In this document: positions 25,776 through 34,316 of the stretch, piece by piece
Layout of the letters: every line of letters starts with the position of its first letter
How positions within the stretch are numbered: the first letter of the stretch is position 1
Assembly: GCF_018780385.1 (NCBI RefSeq)
Contig: NZ_JADMJO010000048.1
Span: 62,001-126,000, forward strand
Direction of reading: 5' to 3'
From: Hydrogenophaga sp.
Lineage (GTDB): Bacteria; Pseudomonadota; Gammaproteobacteria; Burkholderiales; Burkholderiaceae_C
Length of the DNA stretch: 64,000 nucleotides
Program-made: the position numbers and the translations under genes
Notes under the pieces: model-generated
The model's database searches: none
Seen by the model: only the letters and a program-made list of their open reading frames with translations
What the model was told of the DNA's origin: nothing

Positions 25776-25923
25776 AGTTTTCGACAATCCTCGCCGTAAA
25801 TCTCTTGCCGACCAGCTGGTCTGTCATGTGTTTTCGACTTTGGTCGAACCGTTTCTTCGGAGAGCCACTCTGCAGGTCGCGTCAACGCTCAACGTCAGTT
25901 TTCGACTATGTTTGGCGAGAACA
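25776..25923. repeat. Three-copy GTTTTCGAC repeat array: probable right end of the Tn7-like element
   Basis: AGTTTTCGAC at 25776-25785, TGTTTTCGAC at 25829-25838 and AGTTTTCGAC at 25897-25906, all in the same orientation, spaced 53 and 68 bp. Flanking bases are also partly conserved. The outermost copy is followed by ATGTTTGGCGAGAACA, so the end read inward is TGTTCTCGCC. Arrays of roughly 20-bp TnsB-binding sites near a TGT/ACA terminus are the known layout of Tn7-like ends. A possible target duplication, GTCAG, follows at 25924-25928; its partner was not found. Confidence 0.65.
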
Positions 25924-26274
25924 GTCAGCTTGCCCGGACATCTCGAGCAGGAAGTTCGCGTGCGGGCGGCCCGCGTCAGCGGCCTGCTCCAGCAGCTTCG
26001 TGGCACGCGCCACGTTGCGCGGGACCCGCGCACCATAGGTGTCTGCGCCCAGCATCAGCATGTAGCCCGCGCGCTCAGCGGCTTCTGCGTTGCCCTGTGC
26101 AGCAAGTTGCTCATAGATTGCCAACGAGTGCTCATACTGGCCCCAATGGTAGGTTTGGTGAGCGGTTTCGATTCGCGCGAGTTCGGCGCTGGCGCAGCCG
26201 CTGGCTGCTGCCAGGATGAGAGCGGCAATGACGTGGTTGTGATGCGGCAGGTGACGAGGCAAGTGGTGTGACAT
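25906..26274 (-). CDS. SEL1/TPR-like lipoprotein, C-terminus apparently altered by transposon end
   Basis: 122 residues. A signal sequence with lipobox AASGC (Cys27) predicts an outer-membrane or periplasmic lipoprotein. The core contains a SEL1-like repeat (YEQLAAQGNAEAAERAGYMLMLG, then NVARATKLLEQAADAGRPHANFLL). The last residues (CSRQT) and the stop are encoded by the putative transposon terminus, which begins after GCTGAC, so the native end seems to have been replaced. It sits just downstream of the diiron-protein gene on the same strand. Confidence 0.7.
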   Translation of the reverse strand: MSHHLPRHLPHHNHVIAALILAAASGCASAELARIETAHQTYHWGQYEHSLAIYEQLAAQGNAEAAERAGYMLMLGADTYGARVPRNVARATKLLEQAADAGRPHANFLLEMSGQADCSRQT

Positions 26275-26299
26275 GGAGTTTCCAGTGGGATGGTTGGGG

Positions 26300-27229
26300 T
26301 CAGGAAAGGAGCGGTTCGAGTGCGCGTTGAATGCGCTGGAACTGTTCCGCTGTGGTCATGGCGATCAGGGATTGGCGAAAGCGCGGCACCTGCACGCCGG
26401 AGACGATGTACTGCCAGCGGTAGGCGTCCAGCAAGCCGGCGTTCAAGCGATCCATCTGCGCCGGATTGAAGGCCTGTGAACTGGTCTTGATGAAGTAGTG
26501 AGCGTCGGCGGCCGCCTGTTGTTGCAGGATGCCGTCGATCGCGCCCACCAGCGCGATCAGGTCGTCCACCGCGGCATCGCGCTGTTGGGGTGTGACGCGG
26601 GCGTTCTCCAGCTCCCACTCCAGCTCATCCAGGATCGCGTGCTGCGATTCCTCTTTCCAGTGATGGAGCAGGACGTCCTGGAACAGCTCCGAAAGCCCGC
26701 CCGTGGGTTCAATGCTTTGCCGGTAGTGCACCTGGGTAAACAGTTCGATGTGACAGGTAAGCGCGAGCACCGCCCAGGTGGAGGTATCCAGCACCTGCGA
26801 CGCCACCTCATTCGCCGTTGGCACGAACTCATAGCCCGCAGGCATGCCCGCCGCAGCCAGGCGCTCGATGCGGCGAAACAACTCCTGATGCTTGAGTTCT
26901 TCATCGGTGAACCGCACCAGGGCTTCCAGCGCGACCTGATCGCCGAACCAGTGGTAGCGGGTACAGACAAGCATTTGAATGCCGATGAAGCGCTCGACCA
27001 GCGCAAACATGTTGGCGTAGGTCCGGCCCTGCACCTGGCTCAATCGAACCTGTTCGGCCGGTGGCAGGAAATCCATCCGGCTGATGCGCGAGAGGCCATC
27101 GGGCAGGAAGGGTTGGGTGAAGTCGAAACGGCGCCCGCGGATGACATCGCGGTCGATGTCCCAGCTCACGCGGCGGGACATTGCGATGCAATGCGCATAC
27201 CGTTCCGTGTTGACGGTGGTGAATGTCAT
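26300..27229 (-). CDS. Ferritin-like diiron protein, probable oxygenase
   Basis: 309 residues. The start at 27229 is preferred (GGAG 8 bp upstream) over the ATG at 27244. Helical, with a two-fold diiron ligand pattern: E79 (FALVERFIGIQ), E111 and H114 (DEELKHQELF), E162 (CHIELFTQVH), E194 and H197 (KEESQHAILD). This is typical of ferritin-like oxygenases such as AurF-type N-oxygenases or related long-chain oxidases. The gene is first downstream of a patatin and an alpha/beta hydrolase on the same strand, which suggests a lipid or ester substrate; that is inference. Confidence 0.75.
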   Translation of the reverse strand: MTFTTVNTERYAHCIAMSRRVSWDIDRDVIRGRRFDFTQPFLPDGLSRISRMDFLPPAEQVRLSQVQGRTYANMFALVERFIGIQMLVCTRYHWFGDQVALEALVRFTDEELKHQELFRRIERLAAAGMPAGYEFVPTANEVASQVLDTSTWAVLALTCHIELFTQVHYRQSIEPTGGLSELFQDVLLHHWKEESQHAILDELEWELENARVTPQQRDAAVDDLIALVGAIDGILQQQAAADAHYFIKTSSQAFNPAQMDRLNAGLLDAYRWQYIVSGVQVPRFRQSLIAMTTAEQFQRIQRALEPLLS

Positions 27230-27255
27230 TTTTCTCAGCTCCATGGTTCAAGGCG

Positions 27256-28161
27256 TCATTCGAGGAAGACCGGGTGTGCCACTGGTTCAAGCGGTTTGGG
27301 GGCCTGCTCCAGCGCGGCCACGATGTCCAGCAGCCGCGCTTCAGCAGCGCGCCAGCCAACCTCGTACAGATAGGGCATGGCCGCGGTCTCCCACAGGCCC
27401 ACATGCCGATCCATGTCGAGCTCGAGGCTGATCACCTTCTGCCCGGTGGCCCTCGCGGCACCCATGCGCGCCTCCATCAGGTTGTTGATCAGCGTGGTGC
27501 TGGTTTGCGCGACCAGGCGCGACAACCGGTCCACCCGACGCGGCATGCCGCCGGGAAACCCGAGCGCGACCACCACAGAAGCGTCGGCCGCAACGCCGAT
27601 GGGCAGCGGGTCAGAGAGCACACCATCGACGAGGTGGCGGCCCTCAATGCACACACTGGGAAAGATGATGGGCACGGCCATGCTGGCGCGCAGCGCATCC
27701 ACCACCCGGCCTTGTGTCAACACCACCGCTTGCCCGGTCGCGGCTTCGGTGGAGACCACCCTCAGCGGCGTTGGCAACTCCTCAAGCCGCGTGTCGCCAA
27801 AGGCCTCGCCAATGCGCTTGGCGATCAACTGGTCGTCGCGCAATGCGAAGCCAGTGCCAAAGCCGGTCATCCTCGGCGCAATCAGCTGCAGGTAGGCCAG
27901 CCAGCGGCGCTTTTGCGTCAGCTCGGCCGACCACAGGGTGGTGGCCATGCTGACAGCCGCCTGCCCCTGCATCCCTCTCGCAATCTGTGCTCCGAACAGC
28001 GCACCCGAACTGCACCCCACGACGACGTCGGGCGATATGCCTTCGCGTGCGAGCCGATCGGCAATGCCTTGACCCGCGATGCTGCGAACACCACCACTGC
28101 CCAGCACCAACGCAAGGCGGTGCTTGCGCGCTCGTGGGGAAGAAGGTTCTTCATGCCACAT
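27256..28161 (-). CDS. Patatin-like phospholipase / RssA-type esterase
   Basis: 301 residues. The oxyanion-hole motif GSGGVRSIAG and the nucleophile motif GCSSGALFG (GxSxG) are at the N-terminus, and the catalytic Asp is in the LVDGVLSDP motif: the Ser-Asp dyad of patatins. No signal peptide is seen, so it is probably cytoplasmic or peripheral membrane. It lies 26 bp upstream of the diiron gene and 9 bp downstream of the alpha/beta hydrolase, forming a likely operon. Confidence 0.9.
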   Translation of the reverse strand: MWHEEPSSPRARKHRLALVLGSGGVRSIAGQGIADRLAREGISPDVVVGCSSGALFGAQIARGMQGQAAVSMATTLWSAELTQKRRWLAYLQLIAPRMTGFGTGFALRDDQLIAKRIGEAFGDTRLEELPTPLRVVSTEAATGQAVVLTQGRVVDALRASMAVPIIFPSVCIEGRHLVDGVLSDPLPIGVAADASVVVALGFPGGMPRRVDRLSRLVAQTSTTLINNLMEARMGAARATGQKVISLELDMDRHVGLWETAAMPYLYEVGWRAAEARLLDIVAALEQAPKPLEPVAHPVFLE

Positions 28162-28170
28162 GGGATGCTC

Positions 28171-29100
28171 CTAGTTCGAGACGAAGGTCATCACGCGACG
28201 GATCACTTCCGTGTTGCGCAGCACGCGGTGATGGCCCAGGCCACGCGTTGCCTTGAACTGAGCGCCGGGCAGCGCGGCAGCCAGGGCCAGGCCATGCTCG
28301 AACGGGATTTCCGCATCGGTCTCGTCGTGCACCAGCAGGGAGGGCAAACGCGCCTGACGCGCCATCTCCACCACCGACATGCGGCTCCAGTCGAAACGAC
28401 CTCCATGGCGCAGCACGAACATGTCGCGCACGCGTTCGTGGACGGCTGGGGTGAGTCCCACGTGGCGGGCGAAAAGGTCCACGAACCAGCTGCAGTGGCT
28501 GAAGGAGCTGATCAACACGAAGCGCGTGGTGTCCAGACCCCAGTCCCGCGCGGCGAACAAGGCCATGGCGGCACCAAAGGAGTGGCCGATCACGGCGTGC
28601 AGCGGCCCCACCTGGCGCGCCACGGTGGCGACAGCACTGGCGAACTCCACCATGTCCGTCGTGCGACCCGACGATCTTCCATGGGCAGGTGCATCGAATG
28701 CGACCACACGGAAGCCCGCAAGCAACAGCGGCTGCACCATGCGCCCCATGTGGGTGGCGTTCGAACCCCAGCCGTGCACCAGCAGGACCGTCGGTCCCTG
28801 TCCCCATTCGTAGACCTCAAGCTCGCCCGCTCCGCAGGACACACGGCGCGTGCGGGTCTTCGGGCGCAGCGCCGCATGCCAGCGGCCCATGGCTGCGCGG
28901 GGCGGGGTTGCGAGTTGGCGATAGGCCAGGTGTGCCGCCGCGGCGGGTGCCAGCTGGCACAACACGCGGTAGATGCGGCGAACCGCTGGCACGGCGGGTG
29001 TTTCTGCAAAGCGGCCCACACGGGTTGGCGCTGCTGCGGGTCGTGCCACGGCGGGTGCCGGTGCCGGGCTGTCGGGGTGGGTGGAAAACAGGTACCTCAT
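28171..29100 (-). CDS. Alpha/beta hydrolase
   Basis: 309 residues. LLVHGWGSNATH provides the oxyanion loop, VIGHSFGAAMALFA the nucleophile elbow (Ser), LVHDETDAEIPF the acid and GLGHHRVLRN the catalytic histidine. The N-terminal 60 residues are Ala/Pro-rich and not part of the fold. First gene of the hydrolase-patatin-diiron set, which faces the adjacent sensor-kinase gene. Ester substrate unknown. Confidence 0.88.
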   Translation of the reverse strand: MRYLFSTHPDSPAPAPAVARPAAAPTRVGRFAETPAVPAVRRIYRVLCQLAPAAAAHLAYRQLATPPRAAMGRWHAALRPKTRTRRVSCGAGELEVYEWGQGPTVLLVHGWGSNATHMGRMVQPLLLAGFRVVAFDAPAHGRSSGRTTDMVEFASAVATVARQVGPLHAVIGHSFGAAMALFAARDWGLDTTRFVLISSFSHCSWFVDLFARHVGLTPAVHERVRDMFVLRHGGRFDWSRMSVVEMARQARLPSLLVHDETDAEIPFEHGLALAAALPGAQFKATRGLGHHRVLRNTEVIRRVMTFVSN

Positions 29101-29240
29101 GGGACATTCCTTGCGGTGGGACCCCGCACGGGGGTGCGGGGATGTCGGTGAATCTACCGACGCCCCGCGTGTTCGAACATGTGAAATTGGTCATGCCCCA
29201 CCCGATGCGCGGGGCCGCGACGGTGGCTGCGGTGGGGTGT

Positions 29241-30977
29241 CTACAGGCTTTGAAGAGCGCCGAGCAACTGAGCGCCGGACACGGGCTTGATCAGCAGCGG
29301 CAGCCGATGGCGCGCCGCGGCTTCGCGCAGCGGCGCATGTGTTTCCCCGCTGATCAGCAAGACCTTGTGACCACGCTCTTGAAGCGTCAGCGCGAGGTCG
29401 AGGCCCGACGCGGCATGGGGCAGGCGCACATCGCAGATGGCCACTTCGCCGAACGAAGCCTGCTTCAGGGCTTCGGTGGCGGTTTCGACATGCAGCACCT
29501 CCAGGCCCCAGGTGGTGAGCTGCTCGCGCGTGGCTTCGGCCACCAGCGAATCGTCTTCCACCAGCAGCACGCGCTGTGAGGCGAAGGGCATGGCGGGCAA
29601 GGGAGAGCCGTCCATGGGCAGCAATGCTCCCGGCATCGACGAAACGTCCTGCTCGATGGGGGGCACCAGTTCGGCGTCGGATGGTGCATGGGCTCGCGGC
29701 AACGCGACCGTCATGCAGGTGCCTTGACCCAGTGCCGAGCGCACCGTGATGTCGCCATTCATCAAAAGCGCCAGGCGCCGCGCAATCGCCAATCCCAGTC
29801 CCAGTCCCTGGCGGCGGTCGCGCGCGTCGTTGTCCATCTGCACGAATTCTTCGAAGATGCGCGCCTGCCCCTCGGTTGCAATGCCCACGCCTGCGTCGCG
29901 CACCTGCAACCGCCAGTGCGTGCGCCCGGCACGCAAGGCCACCAGAACCGTGGTGCCGTGCGGCGAGAACTTGATCGCGTTGTCCATCAGGTTCGACAGA
30001 ACGCGCACCAGCATCAGCCCATCGGCCATGGCGTACGCCTCCCTCCGCACCAGCGAGACGATGCGCACGCCCGCCGCTTCTGCCACGGCGCTGTGCTGGC
30101 GCACCAGGCTGTCCACCAGGGGGGCGATTTCGGTTGGCCGCAGTTCGGCCCGTACCACACCCGAATCCATGCGCGTGAGATCCAGCACCTGGGACAACAG
30201 GTCGTCCAGCGCCCGCCACGATTGCGAGATGCCTTCAACGGCGCGCAAAGCTGCACGGTCCTGCGTGCTGTCGGCCAGTCGCGCCAACGGCGAGAGGTAC
30301 AGACCGATGGCGTGCACGGGTTGCCGCAGGTCGTGGCTCACCGCCGCAAAAAAGCGCGACTTGGCCAGGCCCAGTGCCGCCAGGGTGTTGGCCGCTGCTT
30401 CAGCGCGTCGCCTTTGTTCCACCTGGCGCATCACACCGATCTCCTGCGCGCGCGAGAGAAAGATCATGGTCACCGTCATGAGGAGGCCGCCGATGCCCAT
30501 CATCACCAGCAGCGGGTTGCCGTGCAGCCCGTCCACGATCAGGCGGATCGACGTGGGGAGCACCGCCAGGCACAACGCGATGGTGGTCCGCACCACATCG
30601 CCGGTAAGCCGAACCGCAATCAGGGTCGCATTGCCCAGCAGATAGCTCATGAGCACGGCGAGGATCGGTACGTTGTCGGGCACGTAGAGGAACCAGCAGG
30701 AACTGCCCACGAAAGACATCAGCACCCACATGTAGATGCGGTAAACCCGGCGGCGCTGCGTCTTGGGCAAGGCACGGAAAGCTGGCCGATTCACATGCCA
30801 CCAGCGAAGCACACCCATGCTCGCAATGATCGAGAACCACAGTGCGGGCTGCTGCCAGGGCAGCGCTGTGGCGAACATGAACACGCACAGCAGCTCGCAG
30901 GCACGCAGTGCCCACAGCGAGGCCACGGTGTGTGCGCTGTCCTCGGGGTCGGGTGCTTCGTCCCGCTGCGCCATCAC
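29241..30977 (-). CDS. Hybrid sensor histidine kinase with C-terminal receiver domain
   Basis: 578 residues. About five hydrophobic N-terminal segments (1-175) form a membrane sensor, followed by HisKA (SRFFAAVSHDLRQPVHAIGLYL, phospho-His), a HATPase with N box NLMDNAIKFSP, G1 VRDAGVGIA and G2 GLGLGLAIARR, a linker and a receiver domain (LLVEDDSLVAEA, phosphoacceptor in AICDVRLPHA). Such kinases sense through their membrane domain. Its start overlaps the stop of the LuxR-type regulator as ATGA, so the two form one system. Confidence 0.92.
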   Translation of the reverse strand: MMAQRDEAPDPEDSAHTVASLWALRACELLCVFMFATALPWQQPALWFSIIASMGVLRWWHVNRPAFRALPKTQRRRVYRIYMWVLMSFVGSSCWFLYVPDNVPILAVLMSYLLGNATLIAVRLTGDVVRTTIALCLAVLPTSIRLIVDGLHGNPLLVMMGIGGLLMTVTMIFLSRAQEIGVMRQVEQRRRAEAAANTLAALGLAKSRFFAAVSHDLRQPVHAIGLYLSPLARLADSTQDRAALRAVEGISQSWRALDDLLSQVLDLTRMDSGVVRAELRPTEIAPLVDSLVRQHSAVAEAAGVRIVSLVRREAYAMADGLMLVRVLSNLMDNAIKFSPHGTTVLVALRAGRTHWRLQVRDAGVGIATEGQARIFEEFVQMDNDARDRRQGLGLGLAIARRLALLMNGDITVRSALGQGTCMTVALPRAHAPSDAELVPPIEQDVSSMPGALLPMDGSPLPAMPFASQRVLLVEDDSLVAEATREQLTTWGLEVLHVETATEALKQASFGEVAICDVRLPHAASGLDLALTLQERGHKVLLISGETHAPLREAAARHRLPLLIKPVSGAQLLGALQSL

Positions 30978-31621
30978 AGGCTGTCCGCGTCCAGCTGCGC
31001 CGCCTGTGTGCGGTTGGTCACCTGCAGGGCCTTGAAGATTTCGCTCATGTGGTTTTTCACCGTGCCTTCGCTGATGCCCAGCGTGCGCGCAATGAGCTTG
31101 TTGCTCATGCCCTGGCGGAGCAACTGGCGCACCTCTTCCATGCGAGGCGTGAGCGCCACATCAGGACGCCTGGACTCCGGTGCCCGGTGTGCAAATGGCA
31201 GCTTCCCACCGCGCAGCGCCACTTCAATGGCGCTGCAGATCTGTTCGGACGGTGCGCTCTTGGGCACAAAGGCATGCACGCTCGGGATGTCCAGCGTGCG
31301 CCGCACCACGTCGGGTGAGGTCAGCGCCGAAATCACAACCAATGGCAGGTCGGGATGGCTGTGGGCGAGTTCGGCCAGCCGGAAGCCCCTTTCCATGCCC
31401 GGCATGTTCAGGTCCACCAGTGCGAGCTGGGCGGGCGGGGTGGCGCGCGCGGCGCGCATCAGCGCATCTCCGTCCCCCGCTTCCAGAATGCGCACGCATC
31501 CCAGCACTTCGCACACCAGGCTGCGCATGCCGTCGCGCACGAGCGCATGGTCGTCGGCGATGAGCACCGTGAACTCCTGGGCGCAAGGTTCATCGTGAAG
31601 GGGGCACAGGTCTGCAGTCAC
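30974..31621 (-). CDS. LuxR/NarL-type response regulator
   Basis: 215 residues using a GTG start at 31621 (GAGG 8 bp upstream); the longer upstream frame is not protein-like. The receiver has acidic DD in VLIADDHALVRDG, phosphoacceptor Asp in LALVDLNMPGM, and the Lys in FVPKSAPS. The C-terminal LuxR helix-turn-helix is LTPRMEEVRQLLRQGMSNKLIARTLGISEGTVKNHMSEIFKAL. It is the first gene and the kinase is second, translationally coupled. Confidence 0.9.
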   Translation of the reverse strand: MTADLCPLHDEPCAQEFTVLIADDHALVRDGMRSLVCEVLGCVRILEAGDGDALMRAARATPPAQLALVDLNMPGMERGFRLAELAHSHPDLPLVVISALTSPDVVRRTLDIPSVHAFVPKSAPSEQICSAIEVALRGGKLPFAHRAPESRRPDVALTPRMEEVRQLLRQGMSNKLIARTLGISEGTVKNHMSEIFKALQVTNRTQAAQLDADSL

Positions 31622-31789
31622 CTTCGGATCCTCGCTCTTGGCTTTCGTGCGGTCTTCGCAATGCGTGCGTCCGTATGGCAATGCGTGCGAATTCGCGCGT
31701 GCCTCAGACCGGCGGCTGGTGTTGCGTGGTGTGTGCGAATACGCAGGTCCCGCGGCCATGATCCAGGCGCCAGATGTCGGTGTAACGGC

Positions 31790-32065
31790 TCAACGGCCGG
31801 TGCCGGGCGAATCCGCTTTCCACGCGGGCATGGCCGTGAGCAGGGCGCGCGCCATCTGGCGCGCAGCGCCCAGGTCCAGGCCCTGCTGGCGCACGAGGTA
31901 CTCGGCATTCGCTTGCAGGACTTCTTCGAAGGGGCGCAACCGGCCTGCGTCGTCCCCACAGGTGCTGCAGAAGGTCGCACCCGGCAGGCCACCCGCGAAG
32001 TCGGCCGGTTCGCGCATGGGAAAACCGCAGGAGCCGCAGGAAGGACAGTGTTCGGACAGGGCCAT
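31790..32065 (-). CDS. Small zinc-ribbon protein
   Basis: 91 residues from ATG at 32065 (GAGGAG 7 bp upstream). The N-terminus has CPSCGSCGFPM and FCSTCGDDAG, a four-cysteine (CxxC..CxxC) zinc ribbon, followed by helices (EEVLQANAEYLVRQQGLDLGAARQMARALL). Conserved as a small 'putative zinc ribbon protein' in Proteobacteria. It lies 11 bp downstream of the TetR gene, on the same strand. Function not known. Confidence 0.8.
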   Translation of the reverse strand: MALSEHCPSCGSCGFPMREPADFAGGLPGATFCSTCGDDAGRLRPFEEVLQANAEYLVRQQGLDLGAARQMARALLTAMPAWKADSPGTGR

Positions 32066-32076
32066 GGGACATCTCC

Positions 32077-32700
32077 TCAAGGTTGAAGCACTTCAAGCAA
32101 TTGGGCCTTGAGCTCGGCGCCGCGCTGAGCTACCACGCTGTGCCCAGGGGCGAACAGGTCTCGGTTGATCAGGTAGTGGTTGGTCAGCGCGATCCACAGG
32201 TTGGTCAATGCCACCGGGTTCATCGCACGCGCCGTGCCCCGCTCGACATCCCTCGCATGGGCCTGGCGCAACCGGCTGCCCACGGCCGACTGAAGCGCAA
32301 ACACGCGTGCGCGCGCAGACGGTGGCAGCGCAGTGGCCTCGCGCAGCAGCCGCGTGTAGAGCAACTCGTGTTCCCCCAAAGCGAGCAGGTGCGCGTCGAG
32401 CACATCGGCCACGCCGCAGGTCTGTGCCGGCAGGTTCGACAGGCGCTGCGACATGGCCTCACCGATTTCTGCGACCAGGGCCTCCACCAACACATCGCGG
32501 TTGGCGAAATGCACAAACACCGTGCCGTGCGCCTTGCCGGTGGCCTGGGCAATGGCCGCGGTGGTGGCGCCGGCAAAACCGTGCTCGGCCACCACTTGAA
32601 GGCCTGCCTGCACCAGTTGCTGGCGCGTGGTTTCGCGTTGACGTGCCCGGGGACGCGCAGCAGTCGAGGCGGCGGGATGTTCGGATTTTCGTGTGTTCAT
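32077..32700 (-). CDS. TetR family transcriptional regulator
   Basis: 207 residues from ATG at 32700. Helix-turn-helix TRQQLVQAGLQVVAEHGFAGATTAAIAQATGKAHGTVFVHFANRDVL (residues about 25-70, in parts), then a helical ligand domain. The palindrome at 32708-32722, just before its start, is the probable autoregulatory operator. Co-directional with the zinc-ribbon gene. Confidence 0.9.
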   Translation of the reverse strand: MNTRKSEHPAASTAARPRARQRETTRQQLVQAGLQVVAEHGFAGATTAAIAQATGKAHGTVFVHFANRDVLVEALVAEIGEAMSQRLSNLPAQTCGVADVLDAHLLALGEHELLYTRLLREATALPPSARARVFALQSAVGSRLRQAHARDVERGTARAMNPVALTNLWIALTNHYLINRDLFAPGHSVVAQRGAELKAQLLEVLQP

Positions 32701-32707
32701 TGAGCAG

Positions 32708-32722
32708 TAACTCACTGAGTTA
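32708..32722. promoter_or_regulatory. Palindromic operator TAACTCACTGAGTTA
   Basis: A 7-bp perfect inverted repeat (TAACTCA / TGAGTTA) around one central base, directly upstream of the TetR start, with a further half-site-like TACTCAT and a TATAAT sequence beside it. Confidence 0.6.
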
Positions 32723-32876
32723 ATACTCATTATAATCACACCTTCCACTTTTCGTTGATGTATTCATTGGCGCGAACTTGTTCGTTTATCGGTGCGGATC
32801 GATACTGTTTCCGCACAAGACCCAACGGCAGGCCCCCTGTTCAAGCGCTGCCCTTGTCACCCGAGAGGAAGCAGCC

Positions 32877-33869
32877 ATGGCTCTGAAGTGGTCCACCGAA
32901 TGCGTGCCCCCGGCACAGCGCTTTGATCAGTGGCGCGAAGCGTGTCGCCATCACGTCTACGCATTGAGCCCGGAGCGCCGGACACGCCACCCATTCCAGG
33001 GGAGCATCGCCAGGCACCAACTGGGCATGTCGGATGTGATCGACATCGTGTGTGAAGGGCACCTCGTGCAGCGCCGCGAAGAGGACATCCACGACAGCCC
33101 GGGCGACACCTATTGCGTGTACCTGCAAAGGCGAGGGAGTGCCTGGTTTGAACAACAGGGCCAGCGCTGCGTGGCCGAAGCAGGCGACATCGTGTTCGTC
33201 GACCCCCATCGGGCGTTCAGCACCGGCACCGCCGGCGATTTTGATTTTCGGCTCTGGCGCATCGAACGAGCGCGCCTGCGCCCGTTGCTCGCCACGCGAT
33301 CCGGCGAAATGCCCATGCGCAGGATGGGCAGCGGAGGCGCGAGCGAACTGATCGCGAGCTGGCTGGACACGCTGTTGCACCAGCACGAAAAACTTTCACC
33401 CAACAGTCTGGACCTGGCTTGCAACACCCTGTGTGCTCTGGTGGCGGACGCTGCGGGCGCCCATCCAGACCAACGCGACAGCAGCCGCCTGGCGCGTCGG
33501 CAGGCGTTGTTGCAGCGCGTGAAGCGTCATGTGGAGCAGCATTCATCCGACATGGGACTGACGCCCGCGAGCGTGGCCGCCACGTTCGGGGTTTCGGTGC
33601 GAACGCTGCACCAGCTCTTCACGCTCTCGGACGGCAGCTTTCACGAGTACCTGACCAGCGCTCGCCTGGGCCATGCGCATGCGCTGCTTCGCGACCCTCA
33701 AGCGCTCCACATGGACACGGCCGGCATCGGTTTCGCTGCGGGCTTCGGCGAGGTATCGACCTTCTACCGGCGCTTCAAGCAGCGCTATGGAATGACCCCG
33801 TCTGAATGTCGATGGCATGACGTCAAGAGCCATGACGGTGCGAGCACGGCGGTGCCCATGGCTCTTTGA
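32877..33869 (+). CDS. AraC family regulator with an AraC_binding_2 type N-terminus
   Basis: 330 residues; start at 32877 with GAGGAA 6 bp upstream. The N-terminal sensor resembles the FeaR/NahR-like AraC_binding_2 domain (RFDQWREACRHHVYALSPE, then YLQRRGSAWFEQQGQRCVAEAGDIVFVD, in parts). The C-terminal AraC DNA-binding domain has two helix-turn-helix motifs (VAATFGVSVRTLHQLFTLSDG and AGIGFAAGFGEVSTFYRRFKQRYGMTPSE). Effector unknown. Confidence 0.9.
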   Translation: MALKWSTECVPPAQRFDQWREACRHHVYALSPERRTRHPFQGSIARHQLGMSDVIDIVCEGHLVQRREEDIHDSPGDTYCVYLQRRGSAWFEQQGQRCVAEAGDIVFVDPHRAFSTGTAGDFDFRLWRIERARLRPLLATRSGEMPMRRMGSGGASELIASWLDTLLHQHEKLSPNSLDLACNTLCALVADAAGAHPDQRDSSRLARRQALLQRVKRHVEQHSSDMGLTPASVAATFGVSVRTLHQLFTLSDGSFHEYLTSARLGHAHALLRDPQALHMDTAGIGFAAGFGEVSTFYRRFKQRYGMTPSECRWHDVKSHDGASTAVPMAL

Positions 33870-33879
33870 ACAAACATGT

Positions 33880-34314
33880 CTACTTTCCTCCAGCGGATGG
33901 AACGCTTTCGCGGAAGAACACATAGCCACCGTGATGGAAACGGGCACCACGAAACTCGCCGTCGGCTGTGAAGCCTGTGTCGTCGAGGTACACGATCCGA
34001 TTTCCCTTGACCCAGTAGCGGCCCTGGTAGGCGTGTTTTTGCTGGCCACGCTGCTCGTCGTAGCGGCCATTCGGCAGAAGTTCATGACGGATGTGGCCAT
34101 CCGCAGTCACCCACATCCCGAGGTGGGTGTGATGCCTTGGATCATCGTGATGGTTCGGCCCAGGGACCGGGTCGGGCGTGCGCGCACTCGTTTGCGCATG
34201 GGCTGAGAGGGATGCGGACAGCATCAGGATGGTGGAGCCCAGTGCACGGCGCAAGCTACCCCGCTGTGTGCCAGACAGCGTGCCTGCGGGAATGAAGTGG
34301 GTGGTGGTGTTCAT
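33880..34314 (-). CDS. Secreted Atu4866-like domain protein
   Basis: 144 residues with a signal-type N-terminus (LRRALGSTILMLSASLSAHAQ). The domain GMWVTADGHIRHELLPNGRYDE, AYQGRYWVKGNRIVYLDDTGFTADGEF, HHGGYVFFRE is the conserved block of the Atu4866 family, an 80-residue beta structure of unknown function. It ends 2 bp before the AhpD-like gene's coding region on the same strand, so the two are probably co-transcribed. Confidence 0.78.
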   Translation of the reverse strand: MNTTTHFIPAGTLSGTQRGSLRRALGSTILMLSASLSAHAQTSARTPDPVPGPNHHDDPRHHTHLGMWVTADGHIRHELLPNGRYDEQRGQQKHAYQGRYWVKGNRIVYLDDTGFTADGEFRGARFHHGGYVFFRESVPSAGGK

Positions 34315-34316
34315 GA

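Larger units (their letters stand above)
14679..25923. mobile_element. Tn7-like transposon, supported part (left end not located)
   Basis: Contains TnsA, TnsB and TnsC homologues, a long TnsD/TniQ, an XRE protein and a short TniQ, followed rightward by HTH and AAA+ genes and by three GTTTTCGAC repeats that mark a probable right end at 25923 (end motif read inward: TGTTCTCGCC). Low GC compared with DNA to the right supports transfer. The ubiquitin-like and HigBA genes at 9.6-13.9 kb, and possibly the ABC operon, are probable cargo. The coordinates give the minimal block; the true left end could lie between 9.05 and 9.6 kb or left of the window. Confidence 0.75.

Noticed and set aside
25406-25885. 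Leftward 159-residue frame in the right-end region
   Set aside because: No recognisable domain, no ribosome site, and it runs through the end repeats; likely a spurious frame.
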